From NCBI RefSeq assembly GCF_014303735.1, contig NZ_CP060296.1, positions 4,609,501 through 4,673,500 of the forward strand: a DNA stretch of 64,000 bases. Reading direction: 5' to 3'. The stretch's first letter is position 1. Every line of letters begins with the position of its first letter. Source of the stretch: Variovorax sp. PAMC28562. Lineage in GTDB: Bacteria; Pseudomonadota; Gammaproteobacteria; Burkholderiales; Burkholderiaceae_C. Positions 19,715 to 30,636 of the stretch are shown one piece after another. Made by a program: the position numbers and the translations under genes. The notes under the pieces were generated by a model. It was not told where the DNA came from. It ran no database searches and saw nothing but the letters and a program-made list of their open reading frames with translations.

Positions 19715-20527
19715 GTGAGACTGGCCCTCGGCGTTCGCTACAACGGCCAAGCCTATGAAGGCTGGCAAAGCCAACTCTCTGGCCGCACGGTGCAGGACAA
19801 GCTCGAAACGGCGCTGGGTAAATTGGCCGGCAAGCGAATTTCGACTTTGTGCGCCGGTCGCACCGACACCGGCGTTCACGCATTGATGCAGGTCGTGCAT
19901 TTCGACACCGAAGTCGAGCGCGAACTGGTGTCCTGGGTGCGCGGCACCAATCGCTTCCTGCCTTCGGACATCGCGGTGCAATGGGCGCATCCGGTGCCCG
20001 ACGCTTTCCATTGCCGCGCGAATGCCGTGGCTCGCCGCTATCTCTACGTGCTCTCGCAGTCTCCTGTGCGGCCCAGCCTGGATGCGGGCCGCGTCGGCTG
20101 GTCGATGTACCCGCTCGACGGCAACGCGATGCGTGCTGCAGCCGCGGTGTTGCTCGGCTCACGCGATTTCACCTCGTTTCGCGCCTCGTCCTGCCAGGCG
20201 CGATCGCCCGTCAAGGAGATGCGCCGTATCGTCATCACGCGCCATGGCGAAGGCGAGCGTTGCCGATGGCACTTCGAGTTCGAGGCCGACGCCTTCCTAC
20301 ACCACATGATTCGCAACCTGATGGGCTGCCTCGTGCGCATCGGGCGCGGCGACGAAAAGCCCGAATGGATGCTGACCGTGCTCGAAGCGCGCAGCCGCAT
20401 GGCCGCAGCGCCGACCTTCTCCCCGGACGGCTTGTACTTCGTGGGACCGTTGTACGACGCCAAGTGGGGCCTGCCGGCCGACGCCACCTTACAACCAGGA
20501 GGCGGCCCCTATGATGGGCCGCCATGA
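19715..20527 (+). CDS. truA: tRNA pseudouridine synthase A
   Basis: Makes pseudouridine at positions 38-40 of tRNA anticodon stems. The catalytic Asp is in CAGRTDTGVHALMQVVHFDT; SFRASSCQARSPVK and FLHHMIRNLMGCLVRIGRG are the other family signatures. I chose GTG 19715 (MRLALGVRYNGQAYEGW), which gives 270 residues and the usual N-terminus. GTG 19688, directly after the fimV stop, would add nine residues and cannot be excluded. The stop overlaps the trpF start (ATGA). Confidence 0.93.
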   Translation: MRLALGVRYNGQAYEGWQSQLSGRTVQDKLETALGKLAGKRISTLCAGRTDTGVHALMQVVHFDTEVERELVSWVRGTNRFLPSDIAVQWAHPVPDAFHCRANAVARRYLYVLSQSPVRPSLDAGRVGWSMYPLDGNAMRAAAAVLLGSRDFTSFRASSCQARSPVKEMRRIVITRHGEGERCRWHFEFEADAFLHHMIRNLMGCLVRIGRGDEKPEWMLTVLEARSRMAAAPTFSPDGLYFVGPLYDAKWGLPADATLQPGGGPYDGPP

Positions 20528-21213
20528 CCCGTACCCGAATTAAGATCTGTGGCCTCACGCGTGAGCAAGACGTCGACGCTGCCGTCGCCGCCGGCGCAGA
20601 CGCCGTCGGCTTCGTGCTGTACGCGGGAAGCCAACGCGGGGTAACGCCGCAGCGCGCTGCAGTGCTGGCATCGCGCCTGCCGCCCTTCGTGACGCCCGTG
20701 CTCCTCTTCGTCAACGAAGACCCAGCCCAAGCCCTCGCCGCACTGGCTACCGTACCGGGTGCCATCGCGCAGTTCCACGGCGACGAAACGCCGCAGCGAT
20801 GTCTTGAGTCGAGCGGCGCGGGGCGCTATCGCTTCATGCGCGCGGCCCGCATTCCCCTTGGCTTGGCCGGGATCGACTTCGACCTCGTAAAATACGCTTC
20901 CGATTTCTCTCACGCCCAGGCCATCCTGCTCGACGCGCATGTCGACGGTTACGGCGGTGGCGGCAAGGCATTCGATTGGTCACTTCTTCCACCCGCCGTC
21001 GACGCTCACCTCGTCTTGAGTGGTGGACTCACACCTGCAAACGTGGGCGATGGCATTCGCCAGTTGCGGACATGCGGCAAAACGCTGTCCGTTGATGTGA
21101 GCTCCGGCGTCGAAGCCGATGCACCCGACGGCATGACCGTCAAGGGCATCAAGGACGCCGACAAGATCCGCGACTTCGTGACGGCCGTCCGGGCCGCCGA
21201 CGCTGCTTCCTGA
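20524..21213 (+). CDS. trpF: Phosphoribosylanthranilate isomerase
   Basis: Third step-pathway enzyme of tryptophan synthesis, converting PRA to CdRP. The 229-residue TIM barrel starts TRTRIKICGLTREQDV with catalytic Cys in KICGLT; the catalytic Asp region is LLDAHVDGYGGGGKAFDW, and the phosphate loops are LSGGLTPANV and VDVSSGVEADAPDGMTVKG. It overlaps truA by 4 nt and precedes trpB by 54 bp. Confidence 0.97.
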   Translation: MTRTRIKICGLTREQDVDAAVAAGADAVGFVLYAGSQRGVTPQRAAVLASRLPPFVTPVLLFVNEDPAQALAALATVPGAIAQFHGDETPQRCLESSGAGRYRFMRAARIPLGLAGIDFDLVKYASDFSHAQAILLDAHVDGYGGGGKAFDWSLLPPAVDAHLVLSGGLTPANVGDGIRQLRTCGKTLSVDVSSGVEADAPDGMTVKGIKDADKIRDFVTAVRAADAAS

Positions 21214-21267
21214 TTCCGCCGCACCGCCTCGACAGGCCGGGCGCGGCCCAACCGATCGAGACCCTTC

Positions 21268-22548
21268 ATGCAAAGCACCTATCAGCAACCTGACGCCACC
21301 GGCCACTTCGGCATCTACGGCGGAAGTTTCGCGAGCGAGACGCTCACACATGCCATCGCCGAATTGCGCGATGCGTACGCGAAGTTCAAAGACGATCCAG
21401 CCTTCCTTGCCGAGTTCCACTACGAGCTGAAGCACTTCGTAGGGCGACCATCGCCGATCTACCACGCCGCGCGCACCAGTCGTGAAATGGGCGGCGCGCA
21501 GATCTACCTGAAACGCGAAGACCTGAACCACACCGGCGCACACAAGATCAACAACGTGATCGGCCAGGCGATGCTCGCCCGGCGCATGAGCAAGCCACGC
21601 ATCATTGCGGAGACCGGCGCCGGCCAGCACGGCGTGGCGACCGCGACCATCTGCGCGCGCTACGGCCTCGAATGCGTGATCTACATGGGCAGCGCCGACG
21701 TCCAGCGCCAGAGCCCCAACGTCTACCGCATGAACCTTCTCGGCGCCACGGTGGTGCCGGTCGAATCGGGTAGCAAGACACTGAAAGACGCGCTGAACGA
21801 AGCCATGCGCGACTGGGTCGCCAACGTCGACGATACCTTCTACATCATCGGTACGGTGGCCGGACCGCACCCCTATCCGATGATGGTGCGCGACTTTCAG
21901 AGCGTGATCGGCACCGAGTGCATCGGCCAGATGCCGGCCATGCTGGCTGCGGATGGAATGACCGGAGAAGCTGAAGGCAAGCAACCGGATGTGGTTCTGG
22001 CCTGCGTCGGCGGCGGCAGCAACGCGATGGGCATCTTCTACCCTTACATCCCGTTCGCGAATACGCGCCTTATCGGTGTCGAAGCCGCGGGCGAAGGCCT
22101 CGACAGTGGCAAGCACTCGGCGTCGATCCTGCGCGGCAGCCCCGGCGTGCTGCACGGCAACCGAACCTACCTGCTGCAAAACGAAGACGGCCAGGTGACC
22201 GAAACGCACAGCATCAGCGCGGGCCTGGACTATCCCGGCGTGGGACCGGAGCACGCCTATCTTTCGGACATCGGCCGCGCCGAATACGTCGGGGTGACCG
22301 ACACCGAAGCACTCGAAGCCTTCCACTATCTTTGCCGCACCGAAGGCATCATTCCGGCGCTGGAGCCCGCCCACGCCCTGGCCTACGCCATGAAGCTGGC
22401 CAAGACGATGCGCAGCGACCAGTCGATTCTGGTCAACCTCTCGGGACGCGGCGACAAGGACATCGGCACGGTGGCCGACTTGGCAGGCGTCGACTTTTAC
22501 GACCGACCCTCGATGCGCGGTTTTCAGGTGAAAGGAGGCAAAGCATGA
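21268..22548 (+). CDS. trpB: Tryptophan synthase beta chain
   Basis: PLP enzyme joining indole and serine. The 426-residue protein has [16 protein letters not shown] with the PLP-binding Lys, the [11 protein letters not shown] loop, and the phosphate-binding [10 protein letters not shown]. The N-terminus is about 10-20 residues longer than in enterobacteria. It overlaps trpA by 4 nt (ATGA), the classical coupled arrangement for the alpha2beta2 complex. Confidence 0.98.
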   Translation: MQSTYQQPDATGHFGIYGGSFASETLTHAIAELRDAYAKFKDDPAFLAEFHYELKHFVGRPSPIYHAARTSREMGGAQIYLKREDLNHTGAHKINNVIGQAMLARRMSKPRIIAETGAGQHGVATATICARYGLECVIYMGSADVQRQSPNVYRMNLLGATVVPVESGSKTLKDALNEAMRDWVANVDDTFYIIGTVAGPHPYPMMVRDFQSVIGTECIGQMPAMLAADGMTGEAEGKQPDVVLACVGGGSNAMGIFYPYIPFANTRLIGVEAAGEGLDSGKHSASILRGSPGVLHGNRTYLLQNEDGQVTETHSISAGLDYPGVGPEHAYLSDIGRAEYVGVTDTEALEAFHYLCRTEGIIPALEPAHALAYAMKLAKTMRSDQSILVNLSGRGDKDIGTVADLAGVDFYDRPSMRGFQVKGGKA

Positions 22549-23402
22549 GCCGCATTGCCGCCACCTTCGCTGCCCTCCAAAAAGATGGGCGCCGAGCGCT
22601 CATTCCTTACGTCACGGCCGGCTTTCCGTTCGCCGACATCACGCCGGAGCTGATGCACGGCATGGTCGCAGCAGGCGCCGACGTGATCGAGTTGGGTGTT
22701 CCCTTCTCCGACCCGATGGCCGATGGCCCGGTCATTCAAAAGGCCGGCGAAGCTGCCCTCGCTTTAGGCGTCGGCATGAAGCAGGTGTTGGCGATGGTCG
22801 GCGCCTTCCGCAGGCAGGACACGACCACGCCGGTGGTGCTGATGGGCTACGCCAACCCTGTCGAAAAGTACGACCTGGTACACGGCGCTGGCAGCTTCAT
22901 TCGCGACACAGTGGTGGCCGGCATCGATGGATTGCTTATCGTCGACTACCCACCCGAAGAGTGCGAGGACTTCGCTGCACGACTGCAGGCCGCCGGCATC
23001 GATCTGATCTTCTTGCTGGCACCGACGAGCACCGAAGCGCGCATGGCGCAGGTGGCTCGCATTGCAAGCGGCTACGTCTACTACGTCTCTTTAAAGGGTG
23101 TGACGGGCGCGGGCAACCTCGACACGGACGCTGTCAGCAAGATGCTGCCGCGCATCCGCCGGCACGTGAGCATTCCGGTCGGCGTGGGCTTCGGCATTCG
23201 CGACGCGCACACGGCGCGGGCGGTCGGCGCTACGGCGGATGCCGTTGTGATCGGCACGAAGATCATCCAGTTGATCGAGACCCAGCCGCGTGAACGAGTG
23301 GTGCCTGTGGTCAGCGAATTTCTCGCAGGGATCCGCGAGGCGCTCGACGCCCTGCCCGCCTTGACCACGACGGCGACCGCCAGCGATTCGGCTGGTCGAT
23401 AA
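22545..23402 (+). CDS. trpA: Tryptophan synthase alpha chain
   Basis: Cleaves indole-glycerol phosphate and channels indole to TrpB. The 285-residue TIM barrel has catalytic Glu in [18 protein letters not shown], catalytic Asp in [10 protein letters not shown], and the mobile loop [22 protein letters not shown] lies inside the end of trpB. trpEGDC are not in this window; split trp operons are usual in beta-proteobacteria. Confidence 0.97.
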   Translation: MSRIAATFAALQKDGRRALIPYVTAGFPFADITPELMHGMVAAGADVIELGVPFSDPMADGPVIQKAGEAALALGVGMKQVLAMVGAFRRQDTTTPVVLMGYANPVEKYDLVHGAGSFIRDTVVAGIDGLLIVDYPPEECEDFAARLQAAGIDLIFLLAPTSTEARMAQVARIASGYVYYVSLKGVTGAGNLDTDAVSKMLPRIRRHVSIPVGVGFGIRDAHTARAVGATADAVVIGTKIIQLIETQPRERVVPVVSEFLAGIREALDALPALTTTATASDSAGR

Positions 23403-23432
23403 TCTTGTCTGGCTTCCCTCCAGGACTGAATC

Positions 23433-24305
23433 ATGAGCTGGCTTGAAAAACTGCTACCCGCGAAGATCGCGCAAACCGACCCGAGCGAGCGCCGCCAGGT
23501 ACCCGAAGGGCTCTGGATCAAGTGCCCGAGCTGCGAAACGGTGCTCTACAAGACCGACCTCGAGCACAACCAGAATGTCTGCCCGAGTTGCACCCATCAC
23601 TTTCGAATCGGCGCGCGCGCACGGATCGACAGCTTCCTCGACGCTGAAGGCCGCTATGAAGTCGGCCAGGAAGTGTTGCCCGTCGATGCGCTCAAGTTCA
23701 AGGACAGCCGCAAGTACACCGAGCGCCTGAAAGAAGCGCTTGAAAACACCGGCGAGACCGATTCGCTCGTGGTCATGGGCGGCTCGGTGCACAGCATCAG
23801 CGTGGTGGTGGCTTGCTTCGAGTTCGAGTTCATGGGCGGCAGCATGGGCAGCGTCGTCGGTGAGCGCTTCGTGCGCGGCGTGCAGACGGCCATCGAGCAG
23901 AAGGTGCCGTTCATTTGCTTCACCGCCACCGGCGGCGCGCGCATGCAGGAAGGCCTGCTGTCGCTGATGCAAATGGCCAAGACCAATGCATCGCTCACCC
24001 GACTCGCCAAGAAGGGCTTGCCGTACATCAGCGTGCTGACCGACCCCACGATGGGCGGCGTGTCCGCTGGCTTCGCATTCGTCGGAGATGTGGTGATTGC
24101 CGAGCCGAAGGCGCTGATCGGCTTTGCCGGGCCGCGCGTCATCGAGTCGACGGTGCGCGTTACGCTGCCGGAGGGTTTTCAGCGCTCGGAATTCTTGCAG
24201 ACCAAAGGCGCAATCGACTTCATCAGCGACCGCCGCGAACTGCGCAAGACCATCGCCAGCACGCTGGCCATGCTGCTGCGCCAGCCGGCGGACGCGGTCG
24301 TTTAA
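23433..24305 (+). CDS. accD: Acetyl-CoA carboxylase carboxyltransferase beta subunit
   Basis: Transfers carboxyl from biotin to acetyl-CoA in fatty-acid synthesis, with AccA. The 290-residue protein has an N-terminal zinc ribbon ([13 protein letters not shown] and [10 protein letters not shown]) and a crotonase-fold core with [11 protein letters not shown] and [13 protein letters not shown]. It starts 30 bp after trpA; trpA-accD linkage is common. Confidence 0.97.
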   Translation: MSWLEKLLPAKIAQTDPSERRQVPEGLWIKCPSCETVLYKTDLEHNQNVCPSCTHHFRIGARARIDSFLDAEGRYEVGQEVLPVDALKFKDSRKYTERLKEALENTGETDSLVVMGGSVHSISVVVACFEFEFMGGSMGSVVGERFVRGVQTAIEQKVPFICFTATGGARMQEGLLSLMQMAKTNASLTRLAKKGLPYISVLTDPTMGGVSAGFAFVGDVVIAEPKALIGFAGPRVIESTVRVTLPEGFQRSEFLQTKGAIDFISDRRELRKTIASTLAMLLRQPADAVV

Positions 24306-24324
24306 AAGCTGTTGATCGGGCTGG

Positions 24325-24885
24325 CTAGCGGCCCAGCGTCCAGGCCCAGCCCATCGCATTGCCGAGCAGGATCGCCGCAACCTGCAGCAACACGATCGCC
24401 ACCAGCGGCGACAGATCGACACCGCCGATCAGTGGAATGAAGCGGCGTAACGGCCGTACCAAAGGCTCGGCGAGGCGCGCAATGAGATCGAGCAGCATCG
24501 CGTTGGCGCCTGGCACCCACGACAGCACCGCGTAGACGACCAGCAACGCGGTCAGCCCCGACACCGCTAGTTGCGCAAGTCCGATCAGAGAAATCAGCGG
24601 CAATACCGTGATCTTGCTGAGGTTGCCGAGCAGCAGCCACAGCAGCAAGAACTTCATCATGACCAACAGCCATGCCGCTATCGGGCTGGCGATGTCCCAA
24701 CGCTTGTACGACGGCACGATGCGGCGCAGCGGCATCACGATCCAGTCGGTTACTGCGAAGACGAAGCGCCCCAGCGGGTTGCCGAAAGGCACGCGGTGAT
24801 ACTGCATGTAGAGACGCAGCAGGCATGCGCCGCCGAGCAGGCCGACGATGACGTCGAGCAAAAACGAGGGGATCTGATAGAGCAT
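24325..24885 (-). CDS. YggT-family integral membrane protein
   Basis: The 186-residue protein starts MLYQIPSFLLDVIVGLLGGA and contains two tandem YGGT domains. Each is a pair of transmembrane helices with the family pattern, for example YHRVPFGNPLGRFVFAVTDWIVMPLRRIVP and LSWVPGANAMLLDLIARLAEPLVRPLRRFIP. YggT proteins are implicated in osmotic shock tolerance and, through neighbours, cell division; biochemical role unknown. It converges with accD (19 bp) and is divergent from the Lon-N protein across 49 bp. Confidence 0.9.
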   Translation of the reverse strand: MLYQIPSFLLDVIVGLLGGACLLRLYMQYHRVPFGNPLGRFVFAVTDWIVMPLRRIVPSYKRWDIASPIAAWLLVMMKFLLLWLLLGNLSKITVLPLISLIGLAQLAVSGLTALLVVYAVLSWVPGANAMLLDLIARLAEPLVRPLRRFIPLIGGVDLSPLVAIVLLQVAAILLGNAMGWAWTLGR

Positions 24886-24934
24886 GGCGCGAGGTCTTGA
24901 GCGGAATGCGATGATAGCGACGCAAGGTGCATCG

Positions 24935-25582
24935 ATGACGACACAACCCCTTCTGCTCTCCCTCCCTTTGTTCCCGCTGGGCACGGTCCTTTTTCCTGGA
25001 GGCCTGCTTCCGCTGCGAATCTTCGAGGTGCGTTACCTCGACATGATCGGCAAGTGCCACAAGGCGGGCACGCCGTTCGGCGTGGTGAGCCTTAACCAAG
25101 GCAGCGAAGTCCGCAAGGCCGGCGCTGGCGCCGAGAGTTTTGCTTCGACCGGCGTGCTGGCTTCGATTCGAGAGCTGACCACGCCGCAAAGCGGCTTGCT
25201 GGAGATCGAATGCGTCGGGACACAACGGTTTCGCGTGGTCGGCACCGAGCTGCAAAAGCATGGCCTCTGGACCGCGGAAGTCGAAGCAGTGCCCGACGAT
25301 CTGGCACTCGCCATCCCTGAAGACCTGCAGCACACGACCATGGCATTGCAGCGGCTGTTGAACACGCTGGAAGAGCGCCGCGCCGCCGAGGGCGAAGAAG
25401 AGGTCCAGTTGCCGATCGGCAAGCCCTATCGCTTCGAGGATTGCGGCTGGGTCGCCAACCGCTGGTGCGAACTTCTGCCCGTGCAGCCTGCCGTCAAACA
25501 GCGCCTGATGGAACTCGACAGTCCGCTGATGCGACTCGAGTTGGTGAGTGATTTGCTGGCACGTACCGGCATCGTTGAATAG
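24935..25582 (+). CDS. Lon N-terminal (substrate-binding) domain protein
   Basis: A stand-alone Lon-N/LAN domain: 215 residues starting [37 protein letters not shown], without the AAA or protease domains of Lon. Length and sequence match the widespread LON substrate-binding-domain family of proteobacteria. An in-frame ATG at 24884 would overlap the yggT start codon, so ATG 24935 (with AAGG upstream) is preferred. Function is unassigned; it may bind proteins without degrading them. Confidence 0.88.
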   Translation: MTTQPLLLSLPLFPLGTVLFPGGLLPLRIFEVRYLDMIGKCHKAGTPFGVVSLNQGSEVRKAGAGAESFASTGVLASIRELTTPQSGLLEIECVGTQRFRVVGTELQKHGLWTAEVEAVPDDLALAIPEDLQHTTMALQRLLNTLEERRAAEGEEEVQLPIGKPYRFEDCGWVANRWCELLPVQPAVKQRLMELDSPLMRLELVSDLLARTGIVE

Positions 25583-25584
25583 CT

Positions 25585-25603
25585 TGCTACTTTTTTCATA
25601 GCA
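25585..25603. repeat. Small hairpin after the Lon-N gene
   Basis: TGCTA and TAGCA flank a 9-nt T-rich loop just after the stop codon. The stem is short and lacks a downstream T-run. It resembles degenerate copies of short interspersed hairpins I recall from Comamonadaceae genomes, but no second copy was noted here. Confidence 0.25.
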
Positions 25604-25776
25604 TCGAGCGCAGATTCGACGTGCGTTTCGAGCCGATTCTGGGCTCGGAGCTTGGGATAAAATTGCGGCCTTTCGTGCTGGCAGTCCCGCCTTGGCTATT
25701 CGCTCGCTGCGCCCTGCCTCCCCACTGCGTTTTCTCCGCACCTCTGCATCCTCCAGCCCTCGCCTTTCAGCTTCCC

Positions 25777-27342
25777 ATGTCCGACCCTTTGATCCCCGCC
25801 ACGCCGACGCCCGTCGCGCCCGCCACCGTCACCGCGCCCGCGGTCGACGAGAACCAGCTCATCGCCGAGCGCCGCGACAAGCTCGGCCTGATGCGCATCG
25901 CGCAGGCTGCCGGCAAAGGCGTCGCATTTCCCAACGACTTCAAACCCGCCGACCGAGCAGCCGGCTTGATCGCCGCGCATGGCCTTACGGAGCCGGAGCC
26001 GCTCGAAGCGCAGGCCGTACCTGTGAGCGTGGCCGGCCGGATGATGTTGAAGCGGGTGATGGGCAAGGCCAGCTTTGCGACCGTGCAGGACGCTACCGGG
26101 CGCATCCAGCTGTACGTGACGCGTGATGGCATCGGCGAAGACGCCTATGCCGATTTCAAGCGCTGGGATTTGGGCGACATCGTCGGCGCCGAAGGCACCA
26201 TGTTCAAAACCAAGACTGGCGAGTTGTCGGTCAAGGTGAGCAAGCTGCGCATGCTCACCAAGAGCCTGCGCCCACTGCCAGACAAGTTCCACGGCATGGC
26301 CGACCAGGAACAGAAGTACCGCCAGCGCTACGTCGACCTGATCACCGACGAAGCCGCGCGCGACCGCTTCAAGGCGCGCAGCCGCGCCGTCAGCGCATTG
26401 CGCGAATTCATGGTGGCCAACGATTTCCTCGAAGTCGAAACGCCGATGCTGCATCCGATTCCGGGCGGCGCCAACGCCAAGCCATTCAAGACGCACCACA
26501 ACGCGCTCGACCAGGAAATGTTCTTGCGCATCGCGCCCGAGCTCTACCTGAAGCGGCTGATCGTCGGCGGCTTCGAGCGCGTCTTCGAGATCAACCGGAG
26601 CTACCGCAACGAAGGCATATCGGTGCGGCACAACCCCGAGTTCACGATGATGGAGTTCTACGCGGCGTACTGGACCTACCTGGACCTGATGGACTTCACC
26701 GAGATGATCATTCGCACCATCGCCAACAAGGTGTGTGGCGGCGCGCAGCTCACGTACCAGGGCAAGGCCGTCGACCTGAGCCAGCCCTTCGAGCGCTTGA
26801 CGATCCGCGAAGCGATCTTGAAGCACACCGATGCCGGCGCCAACGTCGACGACATCACTTGGCTCCTCAACGCGCTGCGCAAGCTGGGCCTGAGCGAAGC
26901 CAAGAACAAGCTGTCGCACCGCAGCCTGCCGAGCCTGCAAGTGATGTATTTTGAAGAGACCGTGGAAGACAAGCTGTGGCAGCCGACCTTCATCATGGAA
27001 CACCCGACCGAAATTTCGCCGCTGGCACGCGCCAATGACGACCGGCCGGAGGTCACCGAGCGCTTCGAGCTGTACATCACCGGACGCGAATTCGGCAACG
27101 GCTTCAGCGAGTTGAACGACGCCGAAGACCAGGCCGCGCGCTTCAACGCGCAGGTCGCCGCCAAGGACTCGGGCGACGACGAAGCGATGTTCTACGACCA
27201 CGACTTCGTGCGGGCGCTCGAGTACGGCATGCCGCCGACCGGCGGTTGCGGCATCGGCATTGACCGCTTCATGATGCTGTTGACCGATTCGCCGAGCATC
27301 CGCGACGTCATCCTGTTTCCGGCGTTGCGGCGCGAGGCTTGA
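25777..27342 (+). CDS. lysS: Lysyl-tRNA synthetase (class II)
   Basis: Charges tRNA-Lys. The 521-residue protein has an N-terminal Pro/Ala-rich extension (about 25 residues), an OB-fold anticodon domain (about 85-180, [17 protein letters not shown]) and the class II core. Motif 2 is [20 protein letters not shown]; motif 3 is [16 protein letters not shown] 25777 gives the family-typical length; an upstream in-frame extension is Leu/Pro-rich and atypical. Its stop overlaps the next start (TTGA). Confidence 0.96.
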   Translation: MSDPLIPATPTPVAPATVTAPAVDENQLIAERRDKLGLMRIAQAAGKGVAFPNDFKPADRAAGLIAAHGLTEPEPLEAQAVPVSVAGRMMLKRVMGKASFATVQDATGRIQLYVTRDGIGEDAYADFKRWDLGDIVGAEGTMFKTKTGELSVKVSKLRMLTKSLRPLPDKFHGMADQEQKYRQRYVDLITDEAARDRFKARSRAVSALREFMVANDFLEVETPMLHPIPGGANAKPFKTHHNALDQEMFLRIAPELYLKRLIVGGFERVFEINRSYRNEGISVRHNPEFTMMEFYAAYWTYLDLMDFTEMIIRTIANKVCGGAQLTYQGKAVDLSQPFERLTIREAILKHTDAGANVDDITWLLNALRKLGLSEAKNKLSHRSLPSLQVMYFEETVEDKLWQPTFIMEHPTEISPLARANDDRPEVTERFELYITGREFGNGFSELNDAEDQAARFNAQVAAKDSGDDEAMFYDHDFVRALEYGMPPTGGCGIGIDRFMMLLTDSPSIRDVILFPALRREA

Positions 27343-28619
27343 ACGCGCTCGCAACCTCCATCGGCATCGACTTCGGCACGTCGAACTCGGCGGTGTCGTG
27401 CGCGATTGGCGATGGGCCGGCACGTCTGTTGCCGATCGAAGGCGACGCGACGACATTGCCGACCGCATTGTTCTTCAACGCCGAAGACCGCACGACGCAC
27501 TTCGGTCGCGACGCCATGGCGCACTATCTCGCCGGCACCGACGGCCGCCTGATGCGCTCATTGAAGAGCTTGCTCGGCAGCGCGCTGATGCAGGAAACGA
27601 CTGCGGTGTACGACGGCCTGCTGAGCTTCCAGGACATCATCGCGCGCTTTCTGCATGAGCTCGGATCGCGCGCCGAAGCCGAACTCGGCCATCGCCCCGA
27701 GCGCGTGGTCATCGGGCGCCCGGTGCATTTCGTCGACGACGACGACAAGCGCGACCGCAAGGCCGAAGACAGCTTGCGACACGCCGCCCGCTCGGCCGGT
27801 TTTCGCGATGTCGCCTTTCAACTGGAACCGATCGCTGCAGCCTTCGACTACGAGCAGCGCGTGACGCGTGAGTCGATCGTGCTGGTGGTCGATATCGGCG
27901 GCGGCACATCGGACTTCACCATCGTCCGGGTCGGTCCCGATCGCATCGCACGGACCGACCGCAGCGACGATGTGCTCGCTACCAGTGGTGTGCACATCGG
28001 CGGTACGGATTTCGATCAACGGCTCAACCTCGAGCGCGTGATGCCCGAGCTGGGCTTTCGTCATCTTGGGCCCGACGGCCGCGAGGTGCCGAGCAAAGTC
28101 TTCTTCGACTTGTCGTCCTGGCATCTCATCCACTGGCTGCAAACGCCGAAGGCATTGAGCCAGGCGCAGTCTCTGCGGATGAACTACAGCAATCGACACT
28201 TGCACGAGCGGCTGATGACGGTGCTCGACGAGCGCTACGGTCACCGCATCGCCAGCGAAGTCGAGCAGGCCAAGATCCGCGCTTCGATCAGCGGTGAGGC
28301 GACCGACATCGATCTGTCGTTCGTTGAAGCGGCATTGCACGCCACGCTGTCGCAGGCCGACATGGAACAGCAACTCGCCGCGCCACTCGAAACGGTGATC
28401 GCCTGCGCACACGCCTGCGTCAAGCGGGCCGGGCTGCGAAGCAACGAGCTCGATGCGATCTACCTCACAGGCGGTTCGTCTGCGCTGCGCCCGTTTCAGC
28501 ACGCGTTGCGCCGCAGTTTTGCCGGCGTTCAGATGATCGAAGGCGACCTGTTCGGCGGCGTTGCAGCCGGCCTCGCGTATGCGGCGCGTGCGCGCCAGCG
28601 GGCGCCTCTATCGACATGA
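27339..28619 (+). CDS. YegD-type Hsp70-family protein
   Basis: A 426-residue Hsp70/actin-fold ATPase lacking the substrate-binding C-terminal domain, as in E. coli YegD. Phosphate-binding loops are [11 protein letters not shown] near the start and [14 protein letters not shown] near residue 187; [13 protein letters not shown] is the adenosine motif. The start must be TTG 27339, which overlaps the lysS stop as TTGA; the next in-frame alternatives fall inside the first phosphate loop. Client and partner proteins are unknown; no DnaJ or GrpE gene is nearby. Confidence 0.9.
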   Translation: MNALATSIGIDFGTSNSAVSCAIGDGPARLLPIEGDATTLPTALFFNAEDRTTHFGRDAMAHYLAGTDGRLMRSLKSLLGSALMQETTAVYDGLLSFQDIIARFLHELGSRAEAELGHRPERVVIGRPVHFVDDDDKRDRKAEDSLRHAARSAGFRDVAFQLEPIAAAFDYEQRVTRESIVLVVDIGGGTSDFTIVRVGPDRIARTDRSDDVLATSGVHIGGTDFDQRLNLERVMPELGFRHLGPDGREVPSKVFFDLSSWHLIHWLQTPKALSQAQSLRMNYSNRHLHERLMTVLDERYGHRIASEVEQAKIRASISGEATDIDLSFVEAALHATLSQADMEQQLAAPLETVIACAHACVKRAGLRSNELDAIYLTGGSSALRPFQHALRRSFAGVQMIEGDLFGGVAAGLAYAARARQRAPLST

Positions 28620-28648
28620 TTGCGGCATGACTGCGACATGAACGCCGC

Positions 28649-29158
28649 ATGAAATACCTCGCGGGCTATTCACCCGGCGTGCTGGCGCAAGTCCAGCAGC
28701 GCCTGGACGATGGAAGCCTAGGCACCTTGCTGCTACAGCGCTACCCTTCTGTACACGAGGTGCGAACCGACCGCGCGCTCTACGACTATGTGACCGATCT
28801 CAAGAGCGAGTTCATGCGCAAGGCAGATCCACTGTCGAAGGTGGCGTTCGACAACAAGTTGCACGTCATCTGCAACGCGCTCGGCACGCACACCACCATC
28901 TCGCGCGTGCAAGGCGGAAAGCTCAAAGCCAAACGCGAAATTCGCGTGTCGAGCCTGTTCAAGGAAGTCCCGATCGAGTGGTTGCGGATGATCGTCGTGC
29001 ACGAACTCGCGCACATGAAAGAGCGCGATCACGACAAGGCGTTCTATGCACTGTGCACATACATGGAGCCAGACTATCACCGGCTGGAGCTCGATCTGCG
29101 GCTGTACCTCACCCACCTGGATGCGGGTGGGGCGCGCTTGTGGTTGTCCGGTGCCTGA
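28649..29158 (+). CDS. YgjP-like zinc metallopeptidase (DUF45/M48 type)
   Basis: The 169-residue protein has the zinc motif VVHELAHMKERDHDKAFY, with HExxH and a downstream His/Asp pattern typical of YgjP/WrpA-type metallopeptidase domains. LKAKREIRVSSLFKEVP precedes it, as in that family. No signal peptide is visible, so it is likely cytosolic. It follows the Hsp70 gene by 29 bp. Substrate unknown. Confidence 0.85.
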   Translation: MKYLAGYSPGVLAQVQQRLDDGSLGTLLLQRYPSVHEVRTDRALYDYVTDLKSEFMRKADPLSKVAFDNKLHVICNALGTHTTISRVQGGKLKAKREIRVSSLFKEVPIEWLRMIVVHELAHMKERDHDKAFYALCTYMEPDYHRLELDLRLYLTHLDAGGARLWLSGA

Positions 29159-29160
29159 CC

Positions 29161-30234
29161 TCAGACCGCACTGGCGATCAAGTCGCGCGCGCGCAGATAG
29201 CCTGGAGAGCTGATGAGGGGCTCCCACTGCAGCGCCGCCGTCGTCGGTAGCAGCGCACGCCTCCGCGCTTCTCCGGCAGCGCTCGGTTGCCAGCGACCAT
29301 CCGTTTGCGCAGCGGCCATCCCACCCAGCAATTCATCCAGTGGCGCCCCGTCACCCACGCTCTGGTTACACAACAGTGCCAAGTCGCAGCCGGCACCGAG
29401 CGCGGCCAATGCAGCATCGACATAGCTCAGCAGTTCGCCATCGATCCGGCGCGCCGCTTCCATGCTCAGGTCGTCGCTGAAGACCGCGCCGTCGAAGCCG
29501 AGCCGCCCGCGCAGGATGTCCTGCAACCACTTCGCAGAGAAGCCGGCGGGGCGCGCGTCGACCTTCGGATAGATGACGTGCGCCGGCATCACCGCAGCGA
29601 GCGCACCGCCGAGCCAATCGAACGGCCGCGCGTCGTCGGCAAGGATCGCCTTCAAGCTGCGCCGATCGATCGGGATCGCCACATGCGAGTCCGCCTTGAC
29701 GAAACCATGCCCCGGAAAATGCTTGCCGCAGTTGGCCATGCCGGTTTGCAGCAGTCCATGCATGACGCTCTTGGCCAGCAAGGCGACCACCCGCGGATCG
29801 CGATGAAAACTGCGGTCGCCGATGACGCTGCTTTCGCCGTAGTCGAGGTCCAGAACAGGAGCGAAGCTGAAGTCGACGCCGCAGGCGCGCAGTTCGCTCG
29901 CGAGCACATAGCCAACGGCCGACGCCCGCCGCGTCGCCTCCATCGGATCGCGCATCCACGCTTCGCCAAGCGAGCGCATCGATGGCAGGCGGGTAAATCC
30001 GTCCGTTCGAAAACGCTGCACGCGACCGCCCTCGTGGTCGACACAGATCAGCAGATCGGGTCGGAGCGCCTTGATGTCGGCGTTGAGGGCGGAGAGTTGA
30101 GCCCGGTCGTACCAGTTACGCGCGAAATGGATGACGCCTCCCACGAGTGGGTCGGCAAGCCGGCGATGGTCGGCCGCTGTCAGCTCGGTGCCGGCCACGT
30201 CGATGATGAGAGGGGAATGTATGGCGTCGGTCAT
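29161..30234 (-). CDS. nagZ: Beta-N-acetylhexosaminidase (cell-wall recycling)
   Basis: Cytosolic GH3 enzyme removing N-acetylglucosamine from anhydromuropeptides. The 357-residue single-domain protein has the diagnostic [18 protein letters not shown] loop with the catalytic His, and [12 protein letters not shown] with the nucleophile Asp. [12 protein letters not shown] is another family motif. It converges with the YgjP gene (2 bp gap) and overlaps acpS by 4 nt (ATGA). Confidence 0.96.
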   Translation of the reverse strand: MTDAIHSPLIIDVAGTELTAADHRRLADPLVGGVIHFARNWYDRAQLSALNADIKALRPDLLICVDHEGGRVQRFRTDGFTRLPSMRSLGEAWMRDPMEATRRASAVGYVLASELRACGVDFSFAPVLDLDYGESSVIGDRSFHRDPRVVALLAKSVMHGLLQTGMANCGKHFPGHGFVKADSHVAIPIDRRSLKAILADDARPFDWLGGALAAVMPAHVIYPKVDARPAGFSAKWLQDILRGRLGFDGAVFSDDLSMEAARRIDGELLSYVDAALAALGAGCDLALLCNQSVGDGAPLDELLGGMAAAQTDGRWQPSAAGEARRRALLPTTAALQWEPLISSPGYLRARDLIASAV

Positions 30235-30623
30235 GTTTTTTCCACGACCACGAAGCTCGCGGCGTAATCAGTTTCGTCGGTGACGGTCACATGGGCGGTG
30301 AGCCCCTCGGCCTCGAACCAGTCCTTGAGGCCGCCGTGCAGCACGATCACCGGCTTGCCGCTTCGCAGGTTGGCGATCTCGCAGAGGCGCCAGCTCATCG
30401 GCATGCGCATGCCGGTGCCGATGGCCTTGCTGAAGGCTTCCTTTGCAGAGAAGCGCGTCGCGAGATAGCTGATGCCGCGCTTGGGCCAGCGAACGCTCCG
30501 GCTTTGCCAGATAGCGAACTCGGCGTCGCTCAACACGCGACGCGCAAAGCGTTCGCCCTGTCGCTCGTAAGTGGCCGCGATGCGGCGCACATCGCAGATG
30601 TCGGTGCCGATGCCGTAGATCAC
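30231..30623 (-). CDS. acpS: Holo-[acyl-carrier-protein] synthase
   Basis: Transfers phosphopantetheine from CoA to ACP (target: acpP at 43647-43886 in the same gene run). The 130-residue protein begins at GTG 30623 as [15 protein letters not shown], the family N-terminus; the catalytic Glu/Lys segment is [17 protein letters not shown]. Longer in-frame ATG starts lie inside pdxJ and give a non-homologous extension. It begins 13 bp after the pdxJ stop. Confidence 0.95.
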   Translation of the reverse strand: MIYGIGTDICDVRRIAATYERQGERFARRVLSDAEFAIWQSRSVRWPKRGISYLATRFSAKEAFSKAIGTGMRMPMSWRLCEIANLRSGKPVIVLHGGLKDWFEAEGLTAHVTVTDETDYAASFVVVEKT

Positions 30624-30636
30624 GGGGCGTCGACGA

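Noticed and set aside
18542..20011. 489-codon minus-strand frame opposite fimV and truA
   Set aside because: Low-complexity His/Arg-rich product with no motif; fimV and truA are unambiguous.
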